From Candidatus Cloacimonadota bacterium (lineage in GTDB: Bacteria; Cloacimonadota; Cloacimonadia; Cloacimonadales; WRIO01): a stretch of 7,584 nt of DNA. A program made the position numbers and the translations under genes. Of this stretch, positions 1 to 7,503 are shown in pieces. The notes under the pieces were generated by a model. That model did not search any database. It saw only the letters and a program-made list of their open reading frames with translations, and was not told the DNA's origin. The DNA is taken from the NCBI GenBank assembly GCA_017998585.1, contig JAGOCT010000078.1, forward strand, positions 1 to 7,584, given 5' to 3'. Numbering within the stretch: the first letter of the stretch is position 1; the number at the start of each line of letters is the position of its first letter.

Positions 1-380
1 CCTCCCTCACCTTCTTCAGCAGGTTGAAAGAGAAATAGAAGATTTTGATCTGGTTTTGCAGATAGAACCCAATCCATAAACCCGATTAAAATACTCATGT
101 GAATATCATGGCCACAGGCATGCATCATACCCTGATGCTCAGAAGTGAAGGCACAGCCGGTTTTCTCAGTTATAGGTAAGGCATCCATATCAGAGCGGAA
201 AAGTTGATATTGTCCTTTATTCACTGTATATTCATACAAAATACCCGTAGTCTGAAAAGTGTGTACTTTGAGTAAAGGATTATCTTGAAATAAAGCCAGT
301 ATCAATGCCTGCGTTTTTGACTCTTTATATGCGATTTCAGGTATCCGGTGTAACTGTTTTCTGATTTCATAGAGGTTCAT
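1..380 (-). CDS. M20-family amidohydrolase, N-terminal part (cut by the window edge)
   Basis: This is the first 126 codons of a metallo-amidohydrolase of the M20D type (hippurate hydrolase / N-acyl-L-amino-acid amidohydrolase / IAA-amino-acid hydrolase group). The family removes acyl groups from N-acyl amino acids or related amides with a two-metal centre, normally in the cytoplasm. Visible signatures in order: the N-terminal helix with LHRIPE (about residues 10-15), the metal-site segment DMDALP (64-69), HACGHD (87-92) with the family's metal-ligand Cys and His, and QPAEEGEG (119-126) with the catalytic/ligand Glu pair. The dimerisation domain and the remaining metal ligands lie beyond base 1. 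No signal peptide is seen. The ATG at 378-380 is chosen because AGGAG sits five bases upstream and the LHRIPE helix begins right after it. It follows sprA by 24 bp and is probably co-transcribed. The exact substrate cannot be told; other M20 members (e.g. diaminopimelate deacylases) share these motifs. Confidence 0.9.
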   Translation of the reverse strand, partial: MNLYEIRKQLHRIPEIAYKESKTQALILALFQDNPLLKVHTFQTTGILYEYTVNKGQYQLFRSDMDALPITEKTGCAFTSEHQGMMHACGHDIHMSILIGFMDWVLSAKPDQNLLFLFQPAEEGEG

Positions 381-385
381 AAATT

Positions 386-392
386 CTCCTTT
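386..392 (-). promoter_or_regulatory. Ribosome binding site of the M20 amidohydrolase
   Basis: On the minus strand the gap after sprA reads AAAGGAG, then five bases (AATTT), then ATG. This is a near-consensus Shine-Dalgarno at good spacing. It fixes the start of the M20 gene and lies wholly in the 24 bp between the two genes, which leaves no room for a separate promoter or terminator there. Confidence 0.75.
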
Positions 393-404
393 CAATCCAT
401 CACT

Positions 405-3400
405 TTAGAATTGGATTTCGACCCATATATCCAGTTTAAATGTAGATATACTTTCTTTTTTACGATTATCATGACTCACATCGTAAGTACCTGTTAAGCC
501 ACCTTTTACATTTTGATGAAAATTATAGCTGGCACGAGGAATGACAGATAATTTTGAAGTATCTCTATCTGTCTGTTTACTGTCTTTACCTTCAGTTGTA
601 GATATCTCATTTTCATAATTGATACTTAATTCAGATTCCATCTGATTCTTAAATATGATTCTTGAGCTGACAAATGGGATTTTAAAACCATTTTGAGCAC
701 TAAAAGCATATTTAAAATTACTGGTAATACTATTTTTTTGACTCCTTCTTACAACATCATATGTACTTTGATGTGTTATATTCTCTGTAGTGTTGATATT
801 GTAAGCAACCGTACTAGACACATTGTTTGCCCAATTACCAGTAAATCCAAGTAAAGGTTGAAGTGAAGTTGTATAAACTTCTGTATTGGGTTTTTCCCAG
901 TTTATATCACCTGATAGTTTTTCAGTATAGATAAAGCCTGAATTAAGTCTGGAGCTTGACAGATATTTTGAAGCACCAATGAGTGTTTCAAATCCTGATA
1001 ATGTTAAGCGGATATCAGGCCAGGTAGTGGTAATCATTTGATTACTTGAGGCTGCATATCTCTTTGTAATATTAGTGGAATATCTGAAATCAGAAGTTAG
1101 ATTTCTAAATAAAGGGAACCCTGAAGAAGCGGTATAGGTATCATCGTAGTTTCTCTGTTTGAGATCACTATAAGGAACGATATGAGGCAGACCCAGCTGA
1201 TAATTGAATTCTGGTCTTGAAAGCCGTTGTTCGTACAATGTACCATAAACATTTTCATAAGTAAAATTGATATTTTGGAGACGAGCCAGAAGACCAATTC
1301 CATCAGCAATCAAATCTAAAGGTGATTTAGCAGACGGGGAGGATTTTTCTTCTGTTTTCTTTTCATCTTTATTCGCTTCCTCGTCTTGTTTACCTTCTTC
1401 ATCCTTTTTATCAATCCCGTCATCCTGCATTTTTTTTAATTCTTCTTCAATCTTACGTTTTGTTTCTTCATCTTCTTCTGTTTTAGGATTAAAGTCTGGT
1501 TTATAATCACCAAATGGATTATCCATTTTAGGGTCTTTATCGTCCCCGTCTTTCGGTTCATTACCTGGTAATTCTTCAAAACCTCCACCACTTTCACGGG
1601 TATTTGCTTCATAATGTTTGTTTGGGTCAGTAGCCAGCAAATTAGCCAAAGAAGAAAGCAAATTACTGTTTTTCAATACAGTTTGCGCTTTAAAGCCCCT
1701 ATTGACGTTACCATCATATTTATAAATAGTTTCCTGGACATTATCAGCGTTGTTTTGTTTATATGCTTTGCGATATTCTTTGTATTGTATTTGATTCGTA
1801 AAAGACATTTCTAAAAAGGACTGTGTATAAGTGGGGTTGTAATTTGTCTGAAAATCCTGAGTCCGTTCGGTTTCTTGTCCAATGTTATAATCATAAAGCA
1901 TACTTCTTTGCAATAAATCACGCTTTGTAACCAGTTTCCAGTTTACACTAAAATCACTCAATAAATCATATTTAATCTCATTTTGAGTCTCTAGTTGTCT
2001 TACATCAACGGTTTGAGGTCTGACTTTCCAGCCACTGGAATCTGCTGTTTTATAAAAATCCCATCGTTCAGGCTGTTCACCTCGGATAACCAGATCATTG
2101 TTGAAATATTTAGGAAAATAATATATCTGATAATTTCTAAAAAGCGTTAAAGCCAGCTTATCTTTAGGAATATCCAGTTTATAATTTCCAGAATAACGCC
2201 ATGTAATCACAGAATCTGCACGGGTAGAGCTCAATGTATTTGTTTGTTTAAGCGTACCGGAGAGACTCATATTTTTAACTGTATAGGCAAGAATTTTACT
2301 TGCAGGTGTTTTTGTGAGATTAAAGCTTAAATCTACAGATTCCGTTTCAGTAATATTCTTCTCTCTTTTTTTATCTTCTTCACTCATGTTTGACCGGAGA
2401 ATATCTGAGTTTGCCTTATATTTTGGAATTCCGATACTATTCGTTTTTGCAAGATTCAAAGGAATATTCATCCCCCATTTAACGGGGAAGAATTTATCCA
2501 GAGAATAACGGTTAGTAAAATTGATAGAAGTTTTATCTTCCAGTGTTGTACCAGTTGCAGATGTACGCGAGGTAGAACTGTAAAAATCAGAGGTTTTCCA
2601 TTCATAATCCAGTTTTAAATTCATAAAGTCAGCAAACTTTGTATCAACTGTCGCTCTGGCAGCAAAACCGATATCCTGATTAGGGTCAACAACTCTGATT
2701 TCATTGAAATAAACGGTTCCATTGTACAGATTTTCACCCTGTGGGACATGAATACCAACAGCCAGTTCTTTAATATTACTCAAAGTAGGTTGTTTTACTT
2801 TTCGGTAAATGATGTCCTGATATACATAAAGCGTATCATTCAATTCATTGAGCGTTTTAAGGTAAGTAAGGTCTTTGAAAGTAAACTCAATATTTGACCA
2901 GAGACTCTCCTGCATTTTAGAATTCCAGTCATTGACTTTAATTTTTTTACTCACTTCATAATAGTTTAAACTATCGGGTCCTAAACGGAAAATAATGGTC
3001 AATGAATCACTAGAAAAACTGTTTTCCAATAATTTTTCAGGATAAACCCAGTATTTTATTTTATTATATGTGAGCAGATTATAGCTATCTTTAAATTTTT
3101 GTCTTGCCAGTACAATATGACCTGGCTGAATATTGTTGAATTGTATTTTTAAAGCCTGTTCAAAAGAAATCTCTCCATCTGTTCCTTTTTCAGTTGTCTG
3201 AGGCGGTGCAATATAATGGTTATTTTTTTGATTATCAACCGTTTCAACAGAAAAAAACTCATTATTTTGATTTATTTGTGTAGCAGGAACAATATCTTCA
3301 GTTAAGGCAAGATTATCTCTATTCCTAATTGCTTTTTTTGACCATTTGTTTCCGACAATATCAAGACTGACAAAATTCAATTTTAGCATATTTTCAGTTT

Positions 3401-6400
3401 CTACCCATACTCTGACATAACTCACTTTTTTTAAATCTGGTTCGCTTGTGGCATTAGATAACTTGATGCTATTTGGATTATTTTTAAGGGGAATACGATA
3501 TAAATACCAGCCATTGTATTGACTCTGATAAAAAGAGTTCGTTGTATCTCTTAGTGTTACTGTATAACGGAACAATTTTTCAAGATTATCAAGACTACCA
3601 TTACCATTCATATCTTCAGTATCCAGTCGTCCGTTTCCTTCAGTTCCATTAATACCAGGATATTCATGACTTACTTCGTTTGCACTAAACATATCTTCCG
3701 GATCTGATCCAGGGTTAATCTGGCCGTTACTGTTCTTACGTGGAATACCATCTAAACCAATATCCTCCATATACTCCAGCTGACCGTTTGAATCACCCCC
3801 ATTTTTACCATCTTCAGTATTCAGGACTCCTTTGCCTCCGAAATCCACGTAAAAGTCTTCTGAAACATCCCCAATATCAAAATGTAATTTTGCCGGTGTA
3901 TCATAAGTAGCCAGAGAATCTACTTTTACCAGTACTTCAATGTATTGTTTTTCTGAAAAATCTATCTGATTTCCGACATACTTCATCAAACCACCCCAGA
4001 AAGGGTTATTGATTCCAGGACTACTGATTTCAGGCGGAAACACTTTCATCGCCAATACACTTACTTTTTCATTTTTTTCTTTTGCAGAAAGGGTATTAGG
4101 ATTATAAACATCTTTAGCATAAACATTGTTTGGATTAAACCAATTGATACTCCCTTTTTGCATATTAGACAAATAGGGTTCACTTGCTGGATTCCAGGTT
4201 ACACGACCGGTACCCAGAGGATAGGAATCTAATACCGATTCCATATCGTCCAGCCATGCTTCATAACGATGAGAAGAGGACGAGCTGTTGTATATTTTGG
4301 GAATATTCATGGCAATTTCACCAGAAAGAGATAAAGAAGAAGGACTGTCTGTTCTGATTAAAGGTAGAAAATCTACTGCTTTTGTCATAAATTCAGGCTG
4401 AAACTTCAATTCTCCATCAATATCTGCCAACATCAGGCTTCGACTTTCGTTACCAATTTTTGGACGCTTATCAGAGACTTTCTCTGAATGATAGATTATC
4501 GTACCGCCAAGTTTGGCATTTTCACTTATTCCCCAGTCAGCTCTTAAACCCATTAATGTCTTTGATTCTACGGCAAACAATGGCTTATTTTCATAATCAA
4601 TCGAGATTTTAGCATCTGGATTTTTACCCTCAGCGGTTAAAAAAGTAACCAGGCCAAAATCATAATCTACGATATAATCAACGTTCTCCTTTAACTCCTT
4701 ACCATCAACTTTCACTTTCACAGAACCAGGGAATATCATCATTCCTAAATTGATGGATTCACGACCAACCTTACCTTTAACAAAAATATAATGTTTGTAA
4801 TAATCATCATTATAAATTTGTTCTGGTTCTTCTTCATAAATGTAATAATCGTTCAATGCCCGGAAAGGTTCTATAAAGGGAAACACGATTAAACCTGTTG
4901 ATAAATTAACCGTTTGATCTTCTCCATTAACAACTCCGTTCCCGTCACTATCAAGTCGTAAAAATTCATTATAAGTATTGTAACCAACATGTGAGATAGA
5001 GTCTGGAACAGTCAGAATTCTTTCTTTACTGGCAGATTCAGTATAGACTTCCAGTAAGAAGCCATCATTTTTAATACTGTTGTTATTGAGTGAATAAATA
5101 TTTCTGCTCTGGTATTTCCAGGTAAAATCATCTTTATCCTGGTTTCTGATCTTCAGTGGTTTTAATTGAATTACACTCGATGAGGTATTACCTATAATGA
5201 CATTATTTTTTTGAGTATAGGCAACAGCAATGGTATATCTTTTATCAATTGTTCTCAGCATGGTTAATATACCGGTATCATAATCAAAAGTATAATCGGT
5301 ACCTTCGAGTAATTGTTCAAAATAATTAGTTTCAGAAATCAGCTGTCCCTGTTCATTGAATAAATGTCCTTCGATCGCTATGTTTTCATTGTTACTGGCA
5401 TTATCATCATCTAAAAATACTTTAAGCGTATTTTCTTTTGGTAAGAGCAGCGGTGATGCAATATACCATGCGCCATTGTCTGTTTTAATCGCATTGTTTA
5501 CCCAACCAGGCGGGCAATCATCCGCTTCTGTGTACATGGCATATATTGTTCTTGGATCACTAATATAATAATGAGTTCTTGGTGTATAATTTTTTATTTG
5601 TATAATGGTAGAATCAGATTGAGAAGTTCCTTCATAAGATTTCGAATTCTTCTGAGACTCTTCCTTACTGGCAACTGCAGTAATATTTAAACTACCTATT
5701 TTTAAAAGCGTTTTTAATCCAAACAGTCCTTGTGAAGAAGCGGACAGAGAAATATAGCGGGAGCCTGTTAAAGATAATGAGGTATTACCTGCATCAATCC
5801 GTTGCACTATCTCATCTTCTTCCCCTTCATAAGCAATTTTGATATTATTGGGATCCAGAATATCCGTTTCCTGGTTGGAGTTATACTTGATATCCACTTT
5901 GATTTTTTCACCAATTGAACCATTAAGTGTTAGATTTAAATCCTGTTGCATGGAAATATCAAAATTTTGATTAGAACTGCCTTCAGTTACTGCTTTGGTA
6001 TTTTTCTTTGTTTGTGAAGCGCTGATTGTCAGTTTCTGATTACCACTCAGATTAAGCCGTCCGGCTTTGTTACCCATAATTTTTCTTACACCTCTTGGCA
6101 TAGCCATAGGCGGGAGTTTGATCACAATTTCAGGAATCAGTCCTTTACTTTTAACACGACTTTCGGGATTAAACATCTGTTTTTTAGTCTTATCAAATTC
6201 ATTGATAAATATGGCTTCAAATGAATTATTCAGATAATCATCCCAGGAAATATAAAATGGTCCGGCTAACACAATATTACCTGATTTAACAAGCATTTCA
6301 ACCATTTCATTGATATGGTCAATTTGATATTCTATCGTCTGATTGTATGCGCCCAAATTGTATTTTTCCATCTGATTAACGGATAAGCCCTTTTTAGCAG

Positions 6401-6530
6401 AATAAACTTTTGGATTATTCTGACTAAGTGGAACATAATCTGGTAAATAATACTGAAGATCATAGTACTTTGCAAACAAAAAACTGACACTTACGAACAA
6501 TACGAACAAAAAATACAGCTTTAATTTCAT
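405..6530 (-). CDS. sprA: SprA/Sov, type IX secretion system outer-membrane translocon
   Basis: SprA is the giant single-chain outer-membrane β-barrel through which type IX secretion (T9SS) substrates leave the periplasm; in Flavobacterium it works with PorV and a plug protein. The 2041-residue product starts with a signal peptide (about 1-20). Family landmarks in order: the GSIGEKIKV segment near 205, EDEIVQRIDAGN ending at 249 and GLFGLKT soon after; the WLDDMES element (759-765; LDDFE-like in relatives), which opens the carbohydrate-binding-like extracellular part; FRLGPDSLNYYEV; YFNEIRV around N1276-R1279 followed by GFAARATVDTKFADF; then a strand-rich barrel with LARLQNINFTYE near 1750. 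It ends in alternating polar/hydrophobic residues with a C-terminal Phe (EIQF), as expected for an outer-membrane barrel. It is shorter than the roughly 2,400-residue Flavobacterium protein. I see one cysteine only, C339, and no lipobox. The ATG is supported by the signal peptide and an upstream AAAGGA. It has 15 bp to coaX and 24 bp to the M20 gene, on the same strand. No frameshift is seen. Confidence 0.93.
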   Translation of the reverse strand: MKLKLYFLFVLFVSVSFLFAKYYDLQYYLPDYVPLSQNNPKVYSAKKGLSVNQMEKYNLGAYNQTIEYQIDHINEMVEMLVKSGNIVLAGPFYISWDDYLNNSFEAIFINEFDKTKKQMFNPESRVKSKGLIPEIVIKLPPMAMPRGVRKIMGNKAGRLNLSGNQKLTISASQTKKNTKAVTEGSSNQNFDISMQQDLNLTLNGSIGEKIKVDIKYNSNQETDILDPNNIKIAYEGEEDEIVQRIDAGNTSLSLTGSRYISLSASSQGLFGLKTLLKIGSLNITAVASKEESQKNSKSYEGTSQSDSTIIQIKNYTPRTHYYISDPRTIYAMYTEADDCPPGWVNNAIKTDNGAWYIASPLLLPKENTLKVFLDDDNASNNENIAIEGHLFNEQGQLISETNYFEQLLEGTDYTFDYDTGILTMLRTIDKRYTIAVAYTQKNNVIIGNTSSSVIQLKPLKIRNQDKDDFTWKYQSRNIYSLNNNSIKNDGFLLEVYTESASKERILTVPDSISHVGYNTYNEFLRLDSDGNGVVNGEDQTVNLSTGLIVFPFIEPFRALNDYYIYEEEPEQIYNDDYYKHYIFVKGKVGRESINLGMMIFPGSVKVKVDGKELKENVDYIVDYDFGLVTFLTAEGKNPDAKISIDYENKPLFAVESKTLMGLRADWGISENAKLGGTIIYHSEKVSDKRPKIGNESRSLMLADIDGELKFQPEFMTKAVDFLPLIRTDSPSSLSLSGEIAMNIPKIYNSSSSSHRYEAWLDDMESVLDSYPLGTGRVTWNPASEPYLSNMQKGSINWFNPNNVYAKDVYNPNTLSAKEKNEKVSVLAMKVFPPEISSPGINNPFWGGLMKYVGNQIDFSEKQYIEVLVKVDSLATYDTPAKLHFDIGDVSEDFYVDFGGKGVLNTEDGKNGGDSNGQLEYMEDIGLDGIPRKNSNGQINPGSDPEDMFSANEVSHEYPGINGTEGNGRLDTEDMNGNGSLDNLEKLFRYTVTLRDTTNSFYQSQYNGWYLYRIPLKNNPNSIKLSNATSEPDLKKVSYVRVWVETENMLKLNFVSLDIVGNKWSKKAIRNRDNLALTEDIVPATQINQNNEFFSVETVDNQKNNHYIAPPQTTEKGTDGEISFEQALKIQFNNIQPGHIVLARQKFKDSYNLLTYNKIKYWVYPEKLLENSFSSDSLTIIFRLGPDSLNYYEVSKKIKVNDWNSKMQESLWSNIEFTFKDLTYLKTLNELNDTLYVYQDIIYRKVKQPTLSNIKELAVGIHVPQGENLYNGTVYFNEIRVVDPNQDIGFAARATVDTKFADFMNLKLDYEWKTSDFYSSTSRTSATGTTLEDKTSINFTNRYSLDKFFPVKWGMNIPLNLAKTNSIGIPKYKANSDILRSNMSEEDKKREKNITETESVDLSFNLTKTPASKILAYTVKNMSLSGTLKQTNTLSSTRADSVITWRYSGNYKLDIPKDKLALTLFRNYQIYYFPKYFNNDLVIRGEQPERWDFYKTADSSGWKVRPQTVDVRQLETQNEIKYDLLSDFSVNWKLVTKRDLLQRSMLYDYNIGQETERTQDFQTNYNPTYTQSFLEMSFTNQIQYKEYRKAYKQNNADNVQETIYKYDGNVNRGFKAQTVLKNSNLLSSLANLLATDPNKHYEANTRESGGGFEELPGNEPKDGDDKDPKMDNPFGDYKPDFNPKTEEDEETKRKIEEELKKMQDDGIDKKDEEGKQDEEANKDEKKTEEKSSPSAKSPLDLIADGIGLLARLQNINFTYENVYGTLYEQRLSRPEFNYQLGLPHIVPYSDLKQRNYDDTYTASSGFPLFRNLTSDFRYSTNITKRYAASSNQMITTTWPDIRLTLSGFETLIGASKYLSSSRLNSGFIYTEKLSGDINWEKPNTEVYTTSLQPLLGFTGNWANNVSSTVAYNINTTENITHQSTYDVVRRSQKNSITSNFKYAFSAQNGFKIPFVSSRIIFKNQMESELSINYENEISTTEGKDSKQTDRDTSKLSVIPRASYNFHQNVKGGLTGTYDVSHDNRKKESISTFKLDIWVEIQF
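1326..1595 (-). other. Highly charged low-complexity insert of SprA (residues 1646-1735)
   Basis: After a Gly-Gly-Gly hinge (1648-1650) come roughly 85 residues dominated by Glu, Asp and Lys, with KIEEELKKMQDDG in the middle and a Ser/Pro-rich exit (SSPSAKSP). Aromatic and β-strand-like residues are nearly absent, unlike the rest of the protein. It is probably a disordered or helical loop between two barrel strands, directly before the conserved LARLQNINFTYE element. The reading frame stays open and typical barrel sequence resumes on both sides, so this is part of the protein and not a frameshift. Confidence 0.75.
3579..3845 (-). other. Asp/Asn/Gly-rich segment of SprA with several calcium-loop-like motifs (residues 896-984)
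   Basis: This segment packs acidic, Asn and Gly residues: GGDSNGQLE, EDIGLDG, TEGNGRLDTED and, at residues 973-984, DMNGNGSLDNLE, which fits a 12-residue EF-hand loop (D1, N3, N5, G6, D9, E12). It sits between two strand-rich stretches of the middle region, probably on the extracellular side. SprA relatives have a DG-rich stretch at about this place (from memory), so it may be a family feature and not an insertion. Confidence 0.5.
4917..4952 (-). other. EF-hand/dockerin-like calcium loop in SprA (residues 527-538)
   Basis: Residues 527-538 read DSDGNGVVNGED. Acidic or amide residues occupy loop positions 1, 3, 5, 9 and 12, with Gly at 6, as in dockerin and EF-hand loops. It lies in the N-terminal half, ahead of the WLDDMES element. 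Only one loop is present here, without a paired second motif, so calcium binding is inferred from the pattern alone. Confidence 0.55.
6471..6530 (-). other. Signal peptide of SprA (residues 1-20)
   Basis: The N-terminus has two lysines (MKLK) followed by an uninterrupted hydrophobic stretch rich in Phe, Leu and Val, ending SFLFA before KYYDL. This is a classical Sec signal with signal peptidase I cleavage most likely after A20. There is no Cys near the cleavage site, so it is not a lipoprotein. The exact cleavage point is inferred by eye. Confidence 0.8.
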
Positions 6531-6541
6531 TAATTTATAAA

Positions 6542-6547
6542 TCCTTT
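6542..6547 (-). promoter_or_regulatory. Ribosome binding site of sprA, overlapping the coaX stop codon
   Basis: The minus strand reads TAAAGGAT, in which TAA is the coaX stop and AAAGGA is the best Shine-Dalgarno for sprA. The spacing to the sprA ATG is 11 bases, longer than for the other two genes. The overlap suggests ribosomes ending coaX could help initiation on sprA, but this is inference. Confidence 0.6.
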
Positions 6548-7325
6548 AATTTATATCATTTACAGCAATCAGATACAAACCATCCAGGGTCAGCGTTTTA
6601 TCTATTACATCCACATTTTGAGTATGTTCACATACTAAAGCTGAAATTCCACCTGTTGCAATCGTTTTAATGTTTTCAATTTGAGAATACGTTTCTTTTA
6701 TCTCAGTGATAAATCTATCCAGTAAAAAAGCATGACCATATACAATTCCTGAAAGTAAGGCTTCTTTCGTTGTTGTACCCAGTATCTTTGTCGGTTTTTC
6801 TAACTGTATATCTGATAATAGCGCAGCCTTTTCAAATAAATTGACGGCACCGGTCACCAGACCAGGCAAAATAGATGTTCCCCAGAAATGACCTTCCTGA
6901 CTGACTAACTGGATAGTAGTTGCAGTTCCCATGTCACAAATGATGCAGTTTGTCTGATATTTTTTCCATGCAGAGTATGCGTTTACAATTAAATCTGCGC
7001 CAATAAATCCCGGATCATTTACGGAATATGTCAGTCCTAATTGAGAATATCCATTTACGATAATATATCCACATTTAAAATAACGTTGAAACATATGTTC
7101 AAAGCATCTGGTTAGAGAAGGAACTACTGAAGAAAGGACAATTTTATCCATACAATTGATATTAACCCCTTGATTTTCACAAATTGAATTCACCAGTACA
7201 AAATATTCATCTGCTGTTTTTTTTAAATCTGAACTCAGTCGCAAGGTACATTTTAAGAGGCCGTCTTCATATACTCCACCGACTATATTTGTATTTCCTA
7301 TGTCAAAAACCAAAATGTATTTCAT
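6546..7325 (-). CDS. coaX: Type III pantothenate kinase (CoaX)
   Basis: CoaX phosphorylates pantothenate to 4'-phosphopantothenate with ATP, the first step of CoA synthesis, in the cytoplasm. The 259-residue product is the usual family length. It has the ASKHA-fold signatures in order: the phosphate-binding DIGNTN (residues 8-13), the pantothenate/catalytic segment PGFIGAD (105-111, catalytic Asp likely D111), the second phosphate loop DMGTATT (131-137), SILPG (151-155), GTTTKEALLSGIVYG (183-197), ATGG (223-226) and the C-terminal LTLDGL (245-250). The residue after the catalytic Asp is Leu112, where the family normally has Arg (GADR). The ATG at 7323-7325 is preferred over one eight codons upstream (7347-7349): it places DIGNTN at the usual distance from the N-terminus and has AAAGGA five to six bases before it. 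It lies 15 bp upstream of sprA and is probably the first gene of the unit visible here. Confidence 0.93.
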   Translation of the reverse strand: MKYILVFDIGNTNIVGGVYEDGLLKCTLRLSSDLKKTADEYFVLVNSICENQGVNINCMDKIVLSSVVPSLTRCFEHMFQRYFKCGYIIVNGYSQLGLTYSVNDPGFIGADLIVNAYSAWKKYQTNCIICDMGTATTIQLVSQEGHFWGTSILPGLVTGAVNLFEKAALLSDIQLEKPTKILGTTTKEALLSGIVYGHAFLLDRFITEIKETYSQIENIKTIATGGISALVCEHTQNVDVIDKTLTLDGLYLIAVNDIN

Positions 7326-7329
7326 TTTA

Positions 7330-7336
7330 TTCCTTT
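7330..7336 (-). promoter_or_regulatory. Ribosome binding site that sets the coaX start
   Basis: The minus strand reads AAAGGAA, then four bases, then ATG at 7325-7323. This purine run lies inside the open frame that would begin at 7349, which favours the internal ATG as the real start; the upstream ATG has only a poor, AT-rich leader. Confidence 0.65.
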
Positions 7337-7398
7337 TATTTAAACTCATTAATCATAACTTGAATCATACATATTTATTACAAAATGGATTGAAATGC

Positions 7399-7427
7399 GA
7401 TAATTTCATCTATTAAATTAAAGTCAA
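7399..7427 (-). promoter_or_regulatory. Alternative weak promoter candidate upstream of coaX
   Basis: TTGACT (7422-7427, minus strand) is a good -35 match and ATTATC (7399-7404) follows at 17 bases, but the -10 match is poor. It is listed as an alternative to the 7475-7502 candidate; at most one need be real. Confidence 0.18.
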
Positions 7428-7474
7428 GTATTTTTTCATAAACGATATGCAAGGATCTTATAAAAAGGCTAAAA

Positions 7475-7502
7475 TTTATAAAATAAATGAGAACCCTGTC
7501 AT
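7475..7502 (-). promoter_or_regulatory. Candidate σ70-type promoter for coaX-sprA-M20
   Basis: On the minus strand ATGACA (7497-7502) is followed after 16 bases by TATAAA (7475-7480), each one mismatch from the TTGACA/TATAAT consensus. This would start RNA near 7468 and leave a leader of about 140 bases before coaX. An imperfect palindrome lies directly upstream (7504-7519). Chance matches are common in DNA this AT-rich, and the primary sigma factor of many FCB bacteria prefers a different consensus, so support is weak. Confidence 0.3.
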
Positions 7503-7503
7503 C

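Noticed and set aside
381..404. Possible terminator between sprA and the M20 gene
   Set aside because: The 24 bp hold a ribosome binding site and no stem-loop with a T tract.
1097..1309. 70-codon open frame on the minus strand
   Set aside because: It lies in another frame inside sprA, whose sequence here is typical barrel with conserved elements. No ribosome binding site or recognisable product.
1267..1506. 79-codon Ser-rich open frame on the plus strand
   Set aside because: It is the antisense reading of the Glu/Asp/Lys-rich SprA insert; the Ser/Leu/Phe bias is what the complement of GAA/GAT/AAA codons gives.
1614..1814. Plus-strand open frame with a hydrophobic stretch
   Set aside because: Antisense to conserved sprA coding sequence, with no start signal; the apparent membrane segment is a by-product of the opposite strand.
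2314..2508. Plus-strand open frame of 64 codons
   Set aside because: Antisense shadow of sprA with no family resemblance.
5356..5568. Plus-strand open frame of 70 codons
   Set aside because: Antisense shadow of sprA; no ribosome binding site.
405..6530. TonB-dependent receptor or generic giant adhesin as an alternative identity for the large protein
   Set aside because: No TonB box, plug or receptor signature and no tandem adhesin repeats; the ordered SprA landmarks (EDEIVQRIDAGN, WLDDMES, YFNEIRV with GFAARATV) fit SprA far better.
7326..7349. Upstream ATG that would add eight residues (MSLNKRNK) to CoaX
   Set aside because: The extension contains the likely ribosome binding site of the downstream ATG, and CoaX proteins normally begin a few residues before DIGNTN.
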